From assembly GCA_037447605.1 (NCBI GenBank), contig CM074820.1, positions 2,046 through 66,045 on the forward strand: 64,000 nucleotides of DNA, written 5' to 3'. Positions 10,827 through 22,663 of the stretch are shown here, one piece after another. The stretch is from Zygnema circumcarinatum (taxonomy: Eukaryota > Streptophyta > Zygnematophyceae > Zygnematales > Zygnemataceae). The position numbers and the translations under genes were made by a program. Under the pieces are notes generated by a model. That model was not told where the DNA came from and searched no databases. It was given only the letters and a program-made list of their open reading frames with translations. Numbering within the stretch: position 1 is the first letter of the stretch; each line of letters begins with the position of its first letter.

Positions 10827-13800
10827 ATGTCTCCTCAAGAGGTTGCAGCCATGGCGCTGCTTCTTCTGCGTCTAGGCGCAGCGACTGCAGTTGTGCTATT
10901 GTTGCTGCTACTTACGCGTTTCTCAGCAATACAGACGCCCCTTCTCCAGGAGGGAGCTATTGCTTCCAAGCTGCTGGTCGATGGCCGCAGTATCCTATCA
11001 GAATCAGCGGAGGATTTCCTCTGTGTCACGCTTGATTGGTGGCCGCCTGAAAAGTGAGTGTTATTCCTCTTTCTTGCAACAGAAGTGACTGACCCTGTGC
11101 TTCGCACTCCTAAGAAACTTCATGTTCGCTCTTAAATTCCTCATAGAGGCCCATCTCATTGTCTTACTTTTGCTTTTGCAAAACATTACTCCATATTTCA
11201 ACATTAGACGGGATAGCATTGTTAACAGTGGATGTCAATGGCTGAAGATTGTCGAAGTCGAAGTTGTACTGGAATGATGATCAGGGTTGCTTTGAAGCCA
11301 ACGCCGATTATCTGCGACTGTCGGGCCTTGCAGGTGTGACTATGGAAGCTGTGCATGGGACCATGTGTCCCTCCTCAACTTGGTATGGCTCGTATTCAAA
11401 CCCACAGATGGGCGTCACCTCTTCAGACCTCAGTTGGCAAACAGTTTTTGTTTATTCACTAACAAGCCCAGCCCTGGCATATTGAAGCTGTTTAAAGCTG
11501 CATGCAGCTGATCAATGGCAAGATGCTTGCAGGACCTGTCCAACCCATTCCTCGTCAAAGCGATGGCAGGTGAAGGCATCCTTTGCCTCTCCTTTTCCAC
11601 ACTCTACTGGAGTGCTTCTTTTTTTCTTATTCATGCCCTCCTGTGTTGATCCTCCATGCGCCAAAATGGTGAGGTTCAAGATCTTTGCCTTCTGTGCATG
11701 GAATGCAGATTGGAGATGACCACGCGTTTATGAAAAGGAAGAGAAAGCCAGCCGTGACCGATCGACGGTCGGCAGTCGGCTCCCACAGTCCACTAAACCA
11801 GATCGGTTGTGCGGCCTTTTGTGTGCATCAGAACTGGCTCCATTTGTTTTGCGTCTGGGAGGATCCCTTCAGGACCACATCGTTTATGACGTTGGGGACT
11901 CTCCTGTCGGGTGCTCACCTTTAGTCCCCGCGTCCGGCGATCGACTTGGCTTCAGTGGGGGCTGCTTGTCCCGGGAGCGATGGGACAAACTCAACCTGGT
12001 TTGTCAAACCGTTGGGTAAGTGCACCCTGCTTTGTTTATCATTCACATGCGGGATAGAAATGTGTCTTAAGCCTTTTGAAACCGAGTGAATTGCTGCTGG
12101 CCGTAGGATGTAGTGGATTGGATCTCGCTGTTTCCTTGAACAGTAAGAACTGCTGGTTCGAGCTGACATTGGGTTGGCGCGGGAGAGGATGGGATGACAG
12201 GTGTCGGATCGCATTTGGATTGAATGGTCTCCAAGGCAGGCAGCAGGTGGGCCCCACAGAGTGGCTGGGTGCATGGGACCCGTACAATGCGGCGGCTCTG
12301 ATCAACTATACCGTCCAGAGTGGCTATAATGTCTTCTCCTGGCACCTGGGTACGCATTTAAGCTTGTGGATGACGTAGTTCTCCAAAGCTAAGGCATCGG
12401 TTGAAAGGTACAATATGTGAGAACGGTTCGGAATTCATTAGAGAACGTTGTGTGTGCACATCCACATTGCGAGACTGAACAGCTGTTCTGCCTTGACTAG
12501 ATTCCCAGGTGCAGCAGCATATGCTTTTCTTCGTCGCTGGTGCTGCGAGCAATGATGAATGGCCATACCACATCTGCTGCATTTGGGTGGAGGCTGCAAT
12601 GGCAGGCAACGAGCTCGCTGGTGAGGGGGGAGTGGCTGCCCACATTCCTCCCGCGCAGTATGCACAGGATGTGCAGGCGCTGCGAGCTGCCATCTCCGCG
12701 GCTTACGATCCTTCGCCCATGCCCACGCCCCTCCTTGCCGCGCCTGATGGCTTTATGGACAGTGACTGGCTCTCTGCCTTTCTCAAGGCAGCTGGAGGGA
12801 CCGTGGACGTCGTGACGCATCACAACTATTTTTTAGGGGCTGGTTTGTCCGCATGCGCTCTGCCCTATGCTGTAGCGCTTTCCCCAGTTGATGGGCTCAA
12901 TGGATTTTACGTCACCGTGAGAGTAGCCTGAGAATACAGTTCCAAGGACCCCCTGATCCAGATCAGATATCCTGCTGCTGTGGATGCGGAGGACAGGTGT
13001 GGACCCTGCATTAGAGGAGCGTATCTTGAACCCCTCTTATTTGGCTAGCGATGAAGCAAACTACATGGAGGCGTGGCGTACGGTTCGTGCAGCGGCTGCT
13101 GGTGCTGAGATTTGGATTGGAGAATCAGGGGGAGCCTACAACTCCGGCCGCCATCTTGTGACTGACTCGTTCGTTTCTGGCTTCTGGTAATCCTTGCGGT
13201 GCAGCATCCTCCTCCCCCCCAACTCCTTCGCTTCCGAAGCTGCGCCAAATCCTATAACTGCAGGTGATGAGCCTCGCGGTGCAGGTACCTGGACCAGCTG
13301 GGCCTGGCGGCAGCCAATCACCACAGGCGCCACTGCCGTCAAACCCTTGTGGGCGGAAACTATGGTCTGGTGAGCCAATTAATGGCTATGGCAGTCTTTT
13401 GCTTCCTTGCTTGCTTACCTTCCGTGCAGGGCTCCGGTCTGCTGGTGTCAGACTTACGTCGGTGTGTGTTTTGCGTGTGCAGCTCAACACCACCACTCTG
13501 CAGCCGAATCCCGACTTTTACAGGTGCTCTGACTAGAGTGTGCTGACGGTGGCTAAAATCCCACTGTTTTCCTTTCTTCACTGGCAAGGGCATGTTGAGT
13601 CCATGTCTCTGTTGTTTTTAGTAATGCAAGTACGTTTCTCCTAATGAGACAAGGGTTGACGATAATATAGCCTGCATGCTATTGTTGCATCTGAGACAAT
13701 TTTTCTCCGAGTGCATCCTATGATTCTGTTTCTGATTCTGATTCTGTTTTGGTTTTCATATTCACTTGCATAAGTATTCTGGATATGCGTGAATCCTTGC

Positions 13801-14701
13801 CGTGAATCAGTGACCGTCCTGTCCCAAGCGTAGAAACTTTGAAACAGCGGCAATTCACTGTGTTTGCTGTTGCGTGCAGCGCGCTGCTCTGGAGGCGCCT
13901 CATGGGCGCCCGAGTTCTGCGCGTGGTGGGGCTGGCGAGCAAGCAGCTCCGCGCGTATGCGCACTGCCACGGCAGCGCAGAGGTGAGTAGTTTGGACCCT
14001 GAAGTGGGGGAGGTGGTCATGGAGAGTCAAAGAAAGTGGAACACCTGAAACTCCGTCCCCCCTAATTGACCACCAATAACATCGGCCGTACGCACGGAAT
14101 GGGAACTTCCAAACAAAAAAAAAGGTTTTTTCAAACTTCCATCAACTTTTGTTCGTGTTTGGACACCGTTCCCTGGGTAACCTGCTACTGTCTACCGTCC
14201 TCCGCCAACGAGCGTCCTTCTGCATAGAAACAGATGAACGCACGCATAACGCTGGGTGGGCTTGGTTGATTTATCATGACTGGACCATTCAACTTCGCAT
14301 GTTTTCGAAAGTCGAGCATTCTCAATTGAAGGGGGTCCCATTGCCGCATGGCTGCGCAGGGAGGAGTGAGCCTGGTCCTTATAAACCTGCATACGTTGAA
14401 GCAGGTAGTGACCATTCAGCTGTCCAATACCAGCGACGAGGCTGATCTGCCGCGTAGCGGTCGTCGCGAAGAATACCACCTGCTCCCTCCAAACGGCGAC
14501 CTCCATTCGCAGGCAGTGCTGCTCAATGGGCGGCTGCTGAAGCTGGCCGACGCGGCCGACCTGCAGGCCATGGCGGTCGTGCGGGCGGACGCGGCGCGCT
14601 CGCCCGTTGTGGTGGCGCCGCGCTCCTACGCCTTCGTCGCTTTGCCCGATGCGCACCTCGCGCTCTGCTCCCAGAGCTCCCTCGCGCGAGACGCGGAGTG
14701 A
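10827..14701 (+). CDS. Heparanase-like beta-glucuronidase, GH79, secreted
   Basis: Eleven exons: 10827-11053, 11334-11382, 11533-11569, 11832-12015, 12201-12349, 12606-12842, 12997-13186, 13285-13369, 13483-13523, 13880-13982 and 14360-14701. They give 547 aa, matching plant heparanase-like proteins at about 540. These enzymes remove glucuronosyl residues from cell-wall arabinogalactan glycans. A hydrophobic N-terminus (MALLLLRLGAATAVVLLLL) is a signal peptide or anchor; translation may start at 10827 or at 10851. The mature start resembles plant members (FLCVTLDWWPPEKCDYG). The proton donor is E218 in GNELAG and the nucleophile is E337 in WIGESGGAYNSG, with spacing as in family GH79. The ending is a beta-sandwich-like segment (EEYHLLPPNGDLHS). 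Intron 6 has a weak donor (G|GTTTGT). The gene is head to head with P5CDH. Confidence 0.94.
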
Positions 14702-15430
14702 GCTCGCTTGCTGTGTTTGCTGTGAGGAACAGTCTGAGCATTGTTTGCGTGGGAGTTGTAAGCTAAACTACCGCTGGGCTTTTCCGAGGAAAGGATGGTG
14801 TTCGGACAAAATTTCTGGAATGTAGTTATAAGGTTTTGCTTGGGTAAGTATTTCTTGGGTAGCATACTTCATTTTTGGCACGTCGCCAGGAAACATTGTT
14901 GATTTAGAGCTTGTGTACCGGCTGGTAGATTTGGTACGAGACGAATAGGTGTTGTGTACCACCGGTAACAAAATGTGACGCAATTCAAAGTGACCAATGA
15001 GAGGCCGTTGGCGACCGGCTAATGATGGACCAACCTACGTGCAACATAATTGAAAGGTGTAATGTAAAGTTTGGATGAGCAAGAAATAGACTTATCCGCT
15101 TTGTTGACTTTTGCATTTACTCGATTCTATGGTTTTCTCCACTGATCTTATCGACTCGCACAGTCGTTCCGCTCTCTACACAACAGTCGTCGTCCCTCAG
15201 ACACAGGTACAGACAGGTTCAAACCTCCCCTCTGAGTGGTGGCGCTCCGCTTCTTAAGTCGCCCTCGTTCCCAGCCGCGACGGTCGGCATAAGACCCGAT
15301 ACATCAATACGATACGATACGATTCGGCGAGCTAGCGGACGGGGCCGCGAGGCTCGGGGCGGCGCAGCGCGGAGCCGCGCAGGGTCCGGCGCTGAGCTAG
15401 AGCGAGAGAGAAAGACGTCTCACGGCCGCC
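14702..15430. other. Intergenic: 3' flank of GH79 and promoter of PTAC14
   Basis: I see no gene. Positions 15303-15323 hold a short run of CGATA/TACGA units. From about 15330 the sequence turns GC rich (gcgaggctcggggcggcgcagcgcgg) up to the PTAC14 start codon, consistent with a CpG-rich promoter and 5' leader. Confidence 0.4.
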
Positions 15431-18400
15431 ATGGCCGCCCGCCGCGCCCTCCTGCCGGCCTGCGCCCGCGCGCTCGACTGCAGGCTATCGCCACCTCTCC
15501 GCTGCGGCTGCGCCTCTCTGGCATCGGGAGGAGCTCCGGCACGCACTGCGCTTCCGCCGTCACGGCGCGCAAACTTCCGCCTGTGCGCCGCAGGCATTGC
15601 AGGTAGCTACCATCGCCGTCGCCACTCTCATCACCGCTATTGCTGAAGATGCTTCAACCCTAGGCTTAGGCTGCATGCTTGTCACGAACGTTTGCCTTAC
15701 GTGAAGCAGCCACCCTTACCGCGTCCAGTACGTCACGTATCCAATTCGCAACACACTATCTTAATTGAAGTCCAAATCTGTACGTAGAGTTGGGGCATGT
15801 AGTAGAATTCGAATGGAAACGGCAATTCTTCTATACCGTTCAGGGACACTTTTACTTAAAAAGTGGTAGCTAAGGATGGCAAAGCCCTTTTGTCAAGGGG
15901 CCTCCCATATAGGCACATATTGGACACGTTTGAACATCTTCATGTGGTATAGTTTGGTAACTTTACACTCTTGAGAACAGTGGTCGCTTGTTTGAGCGCC
16001 TGTCGCTTGGAATTGACGCTGCTTGCACGCAGTAGTGACAGTTGTCGCGCATCGAGCAGCGCGCGGACATGTTTTCATATGCGTGGGTCGCAATTTTGAC
16101 AATTATACAGCGTTGTTGGTTTATCCAGATATTCGTCTCTTCCAACATCAAATAATTGTGTAAGGCATGGACTTTGTAATGGAGGAAGGCAGGGTATCTT
16201 GAATCAATCTGAGGCTGTTCACATTGGCTTGTTTGCACTCTCTCATCATTAAGATCCGATGCTTCGTTTCATACTGGCCCTATGGTAAACGGGGTAAGGA
16301 GCTCTCTGAGGCGAGTGAGAGATAAGGTCTCTTACGTCTTTCTTTCTCTTATTGTCTGGTATATGTTTTGCCATCTTCCTTTTCGAAGAATGCACAGAAG
16401 GTATTTTTTTGTCTTGGAGCCTCTTATTGTCGTTGGATATACGGGACGTTCTTTTTTTCTGCGTTCTGGACTGCCGATCCCTATAGCATTGCTGTTTGCC
16501 GGTTGCCATGCATGTCCATCAGAATGCAGGCTTTTGAGTTAATGTCAGTTGAGCATTATGGACACTGCAGAGGCAGAGGCCGCGGAATTGACAAGCTCCA
16601 AAGGAAGACCGACGTTTTTATTTAGGGCGGCCTCTCTTAACACCGCCTCTGAGACTGCTTCTACTCTTACCGATGATGACGATGAAAAGGTGCGAAAAAC
16701 TTGTTTTGCACACAGCTGTAGGCGCTCTTGGTCAGGACTTGCCACTGCCCTCCTCTTCATCCCTTCACATAAGTCCTGATCCTCTTGCTACTGGTGGGTT
16801 TCTCGCTTTGCTTACAACAGTGTATGGTGCTCACAGACTATGTTGGAGAAGCTTCTGATTTGAGGGAACATGCTGCGTTTACGGTGGCAGCTGGAATTAC
16901 TGGACCCTGATTTCTATCGTATGGGATACGTTCGGGATGTCCGCGCATACGGAGTGGAGTTCAAAGAGGGGCCGAAAGGAGTTGGAGTGTACTTCACAAA
17001 TGATATTCCATCTGTTAAAGTGCCCCTTGTGAGTGGACTATCACAATTAATATTAATATATTATATTAATATTGAAAGTTCTAACCGCCATCGTGGTGTG
17101 CTGACTGCTGTCTGTCCATTACAAGAGAAATATCATGTTAGAGGGAGTTCAAACCTTGCCGATGCTTACCTTGTAGTCTAGCTTGGTTCAATGTGACTCT
17201 TTAGCCGGGCTTCCTGTGGACCTTTCCACTCATGTAGTTGAGTTATAGCTGCCCATGAACAGTAACTTTAAGGTCCAAGGCTGTAAAACTGCCAATAATG
17301 GCAGCACAAAACTGTACTGCCATGAAGTGGAAACTTATGGCTGTGTTCATTCCCGTGACGTATGGTGGAAGGTTTTTTGGTTTTCAGACGGTGCTAGAAA
17401 TCCCGGTAGAAATAATGGTGACAGTGAGCAAAGAGCCTCCCTGGATTTTTCGTCCGGATTTTCTCCCGTTGGGGGATCCTCTCTTTCCCGTCATCAACTC
17501 TACAAATGCGGAGGTCAGGGCAACTGCTGCCTCTGCCAAAGATTGAGTTTTTTTGCAGCTCCTGCGTCTATTTGCTTTACTGGTTTTTGCATGTCGTTCC
17601 ATTGCTTCTTTTTTCGTCTGGCAAGAATCAGTCGTCAAGGGCAGACTCACGATTCTCTTTAGACCTAACCAAAATATTGCATTGGTTACAAGTTGTCCGG
17701 CATGTACCCGTATCAGATTCATTGGAATTTATGAGAATACACTATCTTAAGGCCACCAAGTGCCTTTGCGAGACTCAAACAGCTGTCGCTCTTTTCTCCC
17801 GTTTTGAGTGCGCTATTGTTTTGTTGCTTGCCTGCAGGCAGACTGGGACATACGGCTCGCATGCATGCTCTTGCTGGGACTCCATCAGGAGGGCAATTTT
17901 TGGCACTTCTATGGCGACTTCCTGCCGCCCTTGGAGGAATGCCCATCGCTTCTGCTGGCTACCCAGGTGTGGGGTTCAAAGCATTTCTGGAGTTGTCTTT
18001 CGCACCAGAAGCGATGACTTTCGACATGGACTTACGGGTTCTGCTGCTTCCTTTGAACGCTACTGTGCCTCTCTTGAGAGAACTTCTCCTTCGGAATGAT
18101 TTTTTTTTCTTTCTTGTGGATGCATTATACTTCAGTGCGTTAAAGTCGTCCAATTTTCTGGAAGGGAACGCCATTGCTATAGCAGGAGATTAAGTGATGA
18201 CTATATCGATTATTAGAGTCTCGTAAATCTCCGCCTAAGGATTGTGTCAAGTGGCAGGCCGAGCTTGCAGAGCTTGAAGAGCCGCAGTTGGAGCAGTACA
18301 TGGCGGGCCAGCAGCGGCGTTTGGAGGCGTTCTGGGCGCAGCACTGGGTGGGGCCCTGACTCTTCTTATAACGTTTTTATCGATCAAATGTTTCAGTGGC

Positions 18401-21400
18401 GTTGGGCTCACTGATCCTTTTTCATGAGTTCGTATATTCTGCCAGAGTTCCGATTATTAGAGCTATTGCAATCCAAGATCATGCAGATATATGGCAACTA
18501 CGCTTCTGCAGATCTATGAGATTGCATCTTCTGAAGAACTCACATTTGTACTGCAAAATGACTTCTGCAAATATTGATTTTTCACCGTTCGTATATGTGG
18601 GTCGATATCTCTGGAGTCCTCCCTCTTGCAGATTCTTTTCCTGCTCTAAATTTGCACGCAGTTTCTTGGAGATAGCTGGATGTATTTTCAGGCTGCAGAC
18701 TATTATCACTCTGAGTTTAAACATCAACCTTTTTCTGTATGCCTTTAGTGCTGGAAAGAAGCGGGACAATATGCTCGATGGTGTCTTTTAGCATGCTAGG
18801 TTTGAGATGTAATCACTTTTACGGAGATACGATCATTCGTGCGTTCACACATAAATTGTTTGTGGCATGGGTTAGCAGGCTTCTGCAGACGTTCCCTTCA
18901 ACTTAGCACAGCTCTGCCAAAGTAAAGAGCAGTTCAAGTGGGCTGTGGCTCAAGTCTGGTCTCGGAGTCAGCTTGTTCATTGCATCTTTTCTTCCCTTCG
19001 ACAGGATACACACCTGCTGTGTCCCTATGCAGGTGAGCACTATGGTCGAGCTCTAATGCTTCGCAATCCCAAAATCCAATGCCACCTCACTCATGATCGC
19101 TTGAATGTCTTCCCTTGTCCCCTTGTATCAAATCTCGTCTGCAGACATGTTGAACCATTCGTACGATCCCAACTGTGCCTTTCGGTGGCGAAAGCACGAC
19201 CAGATGTTGGAAGTGTACATTATGGCGGGGCAGAGCATTCGAAAGGGAGACGAGGTGCTGCCATAGCTCTCACTTCTGCCCTCACTTGGTGGGAGAACCC
19301 TTCTTGACTATTTTCACTTGCAACGATCTCAGCTTGAGCTTGTTTTAGGTGTGACCGTATGTCCTCCAGATGAAGGGGAGGGGAATTCCAAGGTGCTAGC
19401 TGTGGGAATCGCACAATTTGATTGAATGCACTGGATGTCGACCAGGCAGAATCTGACTGGAATTACAAATCTCTCACTTATTAGTCTCTGTTTTTTTCCC
19501 GCACAAGAACGTGCTAGTGTATTGAGTTTGGAAGCTTTCAGGGTATGCACCAGTAATTTTTCCACTATTTAACCCATCCACGAGGCTGAAGAATTCAGCT
19601 GCGTTGTGCTGCATCTGGTTTACCTTGTGTGCTTGCCAAAGTCTCGACTTTTAGACACGTGATTCTACCTCCGTGATTCTTTCTGAAGCCATTCCTTGGA
19701 CTGGCTTGGGCGAGCGCAGCTGACCTTCGCCTACGTGGAGCAGCAGCCCAACAGCGCGCTCATGCGCGACTTCGGTTTCTCTCTGCCACACGTGTGTCCC
19801 CATCCCTGCAAATTTTGCCTCTTCGTCGTCTTCGTTATTCTGTCATTACAAGAGCGTTCACAAGTGGTGTCATAGTGATTCTTCTGACTCCTACAACGGC
19901 GTCTAGTCAACAAATAGTTCAAGGAAGCACCACTTTTTCTGAACTGACATGGTTTCTACGCTTTGCACTTTGTATAGTTCCAATAATTCCAGGACTGTAG
20001 AGCGCTTTCTTGTTGTTGGAAATGATTGTGCAGAGCCAGTAAGTGAAAACATGCGACTCATATGCAGCTTTTCTTGTTTTCTACCGGTAGAAGAAAAGAA
20101 TCATGCTAAATCAATGGAAGTTGAAACAGAGTTCGGTTTATCGTCGTATGCTTAGTTAATGACGCCATCCGTTCTGTTATTGCAGAATGAATGGGAAGGA
20201 GTGGTATTTTCAGGGAAGTTCAAGATACATCGAGACTCATTTTTATCCACTTTCAATATTTCTGGAATGTTCGACAACTATTACTTAAGAGGTATACGCT
20301 GAATTTGCGGCGTGCCTCGAATATGATGAGTACAGCAAGTACATATTCTAAAGATTTCTGGAGGACTGTGTTCGGTATATGGGCCGAATGATTGCTGACT
20401 CCAGTCGTCACCCGGTCATGCCTTTGTTTCCCTGACTGATGCCGTGCCTGTTTGTCTGCCTGTCTATTTGTTGTTTCGTTTAGAGAGCGAATTTTTTTTG
20501 GAAGGTTCAATGCAGAAGGATATGCACTAATGAAAAGAAGGCCAGACATCATGGTAACCAAGAGTGGACTCGTCCTTTGCGACAGATAATGACGAGCAGC
20601 AGACGGACGGCCTCGGCCGTTGGATCATTGCGGCAGCGCGCACTCTCCCGATGTGGCACGACGGAGACATGCCTCCGCTTCCCTCGGAGGAGATCGCTGC
20701 TGTGGCTGGGATTCGAAGGGAGTGTGAAGCACTGTTGGCTGAGTACTCGACCACTGTGGAGGAAGACAGGAGACTGCTCGGTGAGCAATTCTTACAAAGA
20801 GTGGGGAAGAGATAAAGGATACCAACTTCTTTCTGGCCTGGCCAGACCACCTTCCTTAACAGTGCTGGTAAAGTTCAATTATGATAGAAATTGTCTGTTA
20901 TAGGTCCTATGTCCATGTCCATGTTCATCGCATGCGACACGCCTGCGTAAATAGTCGATGGTTTCTATGCATATATCGAGAAGTGAAGATTCACCATAAA
21001 TCCACCTCTCATGCCCAGAGGGAGCTTCACAGCCCTTGTTGTTATATCGTAATGGCAAGAGAGAGAGAGAGAGGGAGACAGAGAGAGAGAGAGAGAGAGT
21101 ATTCATGACGACTGAAAGCTGGTGTTTCCTATCTGTTGTTTCTTTGCTGCAGAGGCTGGAAGCAGAGGCAAGTCAGAGCGCTGGAAGGTCATCATGAAGT
21201 GAGTGATTGCCTTTTACCGAACCCGTTTGCACTCAATTCTAGTGTTGAATGTCGTTAGCTCATGGTAGCTCAGCCAGACTGTGGCTTCGAATCCATTGAG
21301 GGCACCTTGTCCTTGTGGAGCATAGATGGGCATATGCCAATCCGAGATGCAACGTGTGAAATTTTGGCCAAAGTGACGGGCCGTAATCGACTCATCCCCT

Positions 21401-21766
21401 TTTCGTATTTGAGATATCCTGAATGGACCCCTTGTCTGTTTACAAGGCCATGAAGCCGCGAACTACTTCACTCCATAGCTATTTAGGTGTGCTGAAATCA
21501 AGTCATTTGCCCATTCTTTTCATTCCCTCCTAGCCTTCTTCCCTGTAAGTGCGGGCAAGCTCGAGCATGCGGGCTCTGTCACCGTGAGTGATGTGAATGT
21601 ATGTGCTTGATAGCTGCAGGTGGAGACAGCAGATTTGCGTGCATCAGGAAAAACTGTTTCTGATTTGTCATTTTCCTCTTTATGCAGATATCGGATCCAC
21701 CGGAAAGAGTTTCTTCAAACGATTATGGAGGCTTTGCATGTTTATTCTGAAAGCTTTTGGAATTAA
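15431..21766 (+). CDS. PTAC14: Plastid transcriptionally active chromosome protein 14 (SET domain)
   Basis: Thirteen exons: 15431-15602, 16571-16689, 16891-17028, 17388-17513, 17838-17966, 18258-18347, 18879-19032, 19145-19254, 19720-19791, 20186-20291, 20586-20780, 21153-21198 and 21688-21766, giving 511 aa. PTAC14 is a SET-domain protein of the Rubisco-LSMT fold that associates with the plastid-encoded RNA polymerase and is needed for plastid gene expression in Arabidopsis. The Arg/Ala-rich N-terminus (MAARRALLPACARALD) is a likely transit peptide. Family hallmarks are DPDFYRMGYVRDVRAYGVEF, the segment DWDIRLACMLLLG, the NHS motif in ADMLNHSYDPNC (about 310-320) and the C-terminal block IIAAARTLPMW. 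The end YRIHRKEF...ALHVYSESF aligns with the plant C-terminus. The ATG at 15431 has a good gccgccATGg context. All introns are GT-AG. Exon 2 is the least conserved and therefore the least certain. Confidence 0.92.
21062..21099. repeat. GA-rich microsatellite in PTAC14 intron 11
   Basis: An imperfect (GA)n run (gagagagagagagggagacagagagagagag) lies inside the intron between exons ending at 20780 and starting at 21153. It produces a meaningless Arg/Glu open frame. Confidence 0.85.
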
Positions 21767-21839
21767 CTTTTTCTTATCCGGAGAGGCGTATATCCCACAT
21801 TTGGCGCTGCATGTTCATGTAGGGAAAGGGTGGTCAGCA

Positions 21840-22551
21840 ATGGCTCAATCTGATGTAGTTCTGGCAACCTCCACCTGGCTGCCAGCCTCAAAAAAGTGGA
21901 TGCTTGTCGATTGGAGTGTGCCTGGAACGCATGAGGGTGGGTCGAAAGAGGGAGAGGAGAGGCAAGCAGAGGGAGATCGTTGCTTCAAGGCATATCTGTC
22001 CCTGTGCCGACAAATTTACCTTGTTGGACCATGATTTTATCACGGCATATCCTTTATGGAGGTTCTGTTTCCTCTGCCATCATACCGTACCGCGCGGTAC
22101 AAGTTAGGTTTGAACTGCTTTTTCTGGGCTGAACAGCCATCAGCCGATTGGTGGCATTGTACTCTCAACTCGCCGTTTTCAACCGTGTGATCTAGAATCC
22201 TGAGGGCGAGTATTCCTGGGCCACCTATGAGATGTAGGGGCTACGACTTCCACTTTGAAGTCTATGAACGCATGGCTCCAGACATTGCAGATATTTATCA
22301 GATAGATTCTTTTCTGGTTCAACTCTATCAAGGTACTGGAAACAATACGCGGTAAGTTACATTTAGTAGTCGCTAGGAAACATTCTACGAACAATTTAAA
22401 TGACTTGGGGAAATTTACTAATAAATTGGCTTCAGAACTTCTTCTTCCTTAGAGAGGCAGAGTTGGACAAAGTGCCCGGAGTGCTTTCAGGCGCTGCCCT
22501 GCATTATGAGGCCGTGCCAGCCGGAAGCAATGAAACAGACGATGCCTGAAA
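21840..22551 (+). CDS. Small conserved-looking protein of unknown family
   Basis: Three exons join in phase: 21840-21940, 22195-22348 and 22456-22551, ending in a TGA. The acceptors are GATCTAG and TTCCTTAG. The second donor is a strong GTAAGT, while the first (GG|GTCGAA) is poor. The product is about 116 aa with convincing composition, including WLPASKKWMLVDWSVPGTHE, RGYDFHFEVYERMAPDIAD and an acidic tail ...SNETDDA. I do not recognise the family. The first exon is the least certain: the frame is open upstream and the gene begins only 73 bp after the PTAC14 stop. It could be a separate downstream gene or alternative terminal exons of the PTAC14 transcription unit. Confidence 0.45.
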
Positions 22552-22663
22552 ACAACCTTCTGTGACAGTAATAAGCAGCAGGCAGCTTGCCTCCCCCTAT
22601 AAACCTAAGTCATTCGCGAGTAGCTGCTGTGTAGACATATGAACAAGAAGGCGGGGCCTCCCT

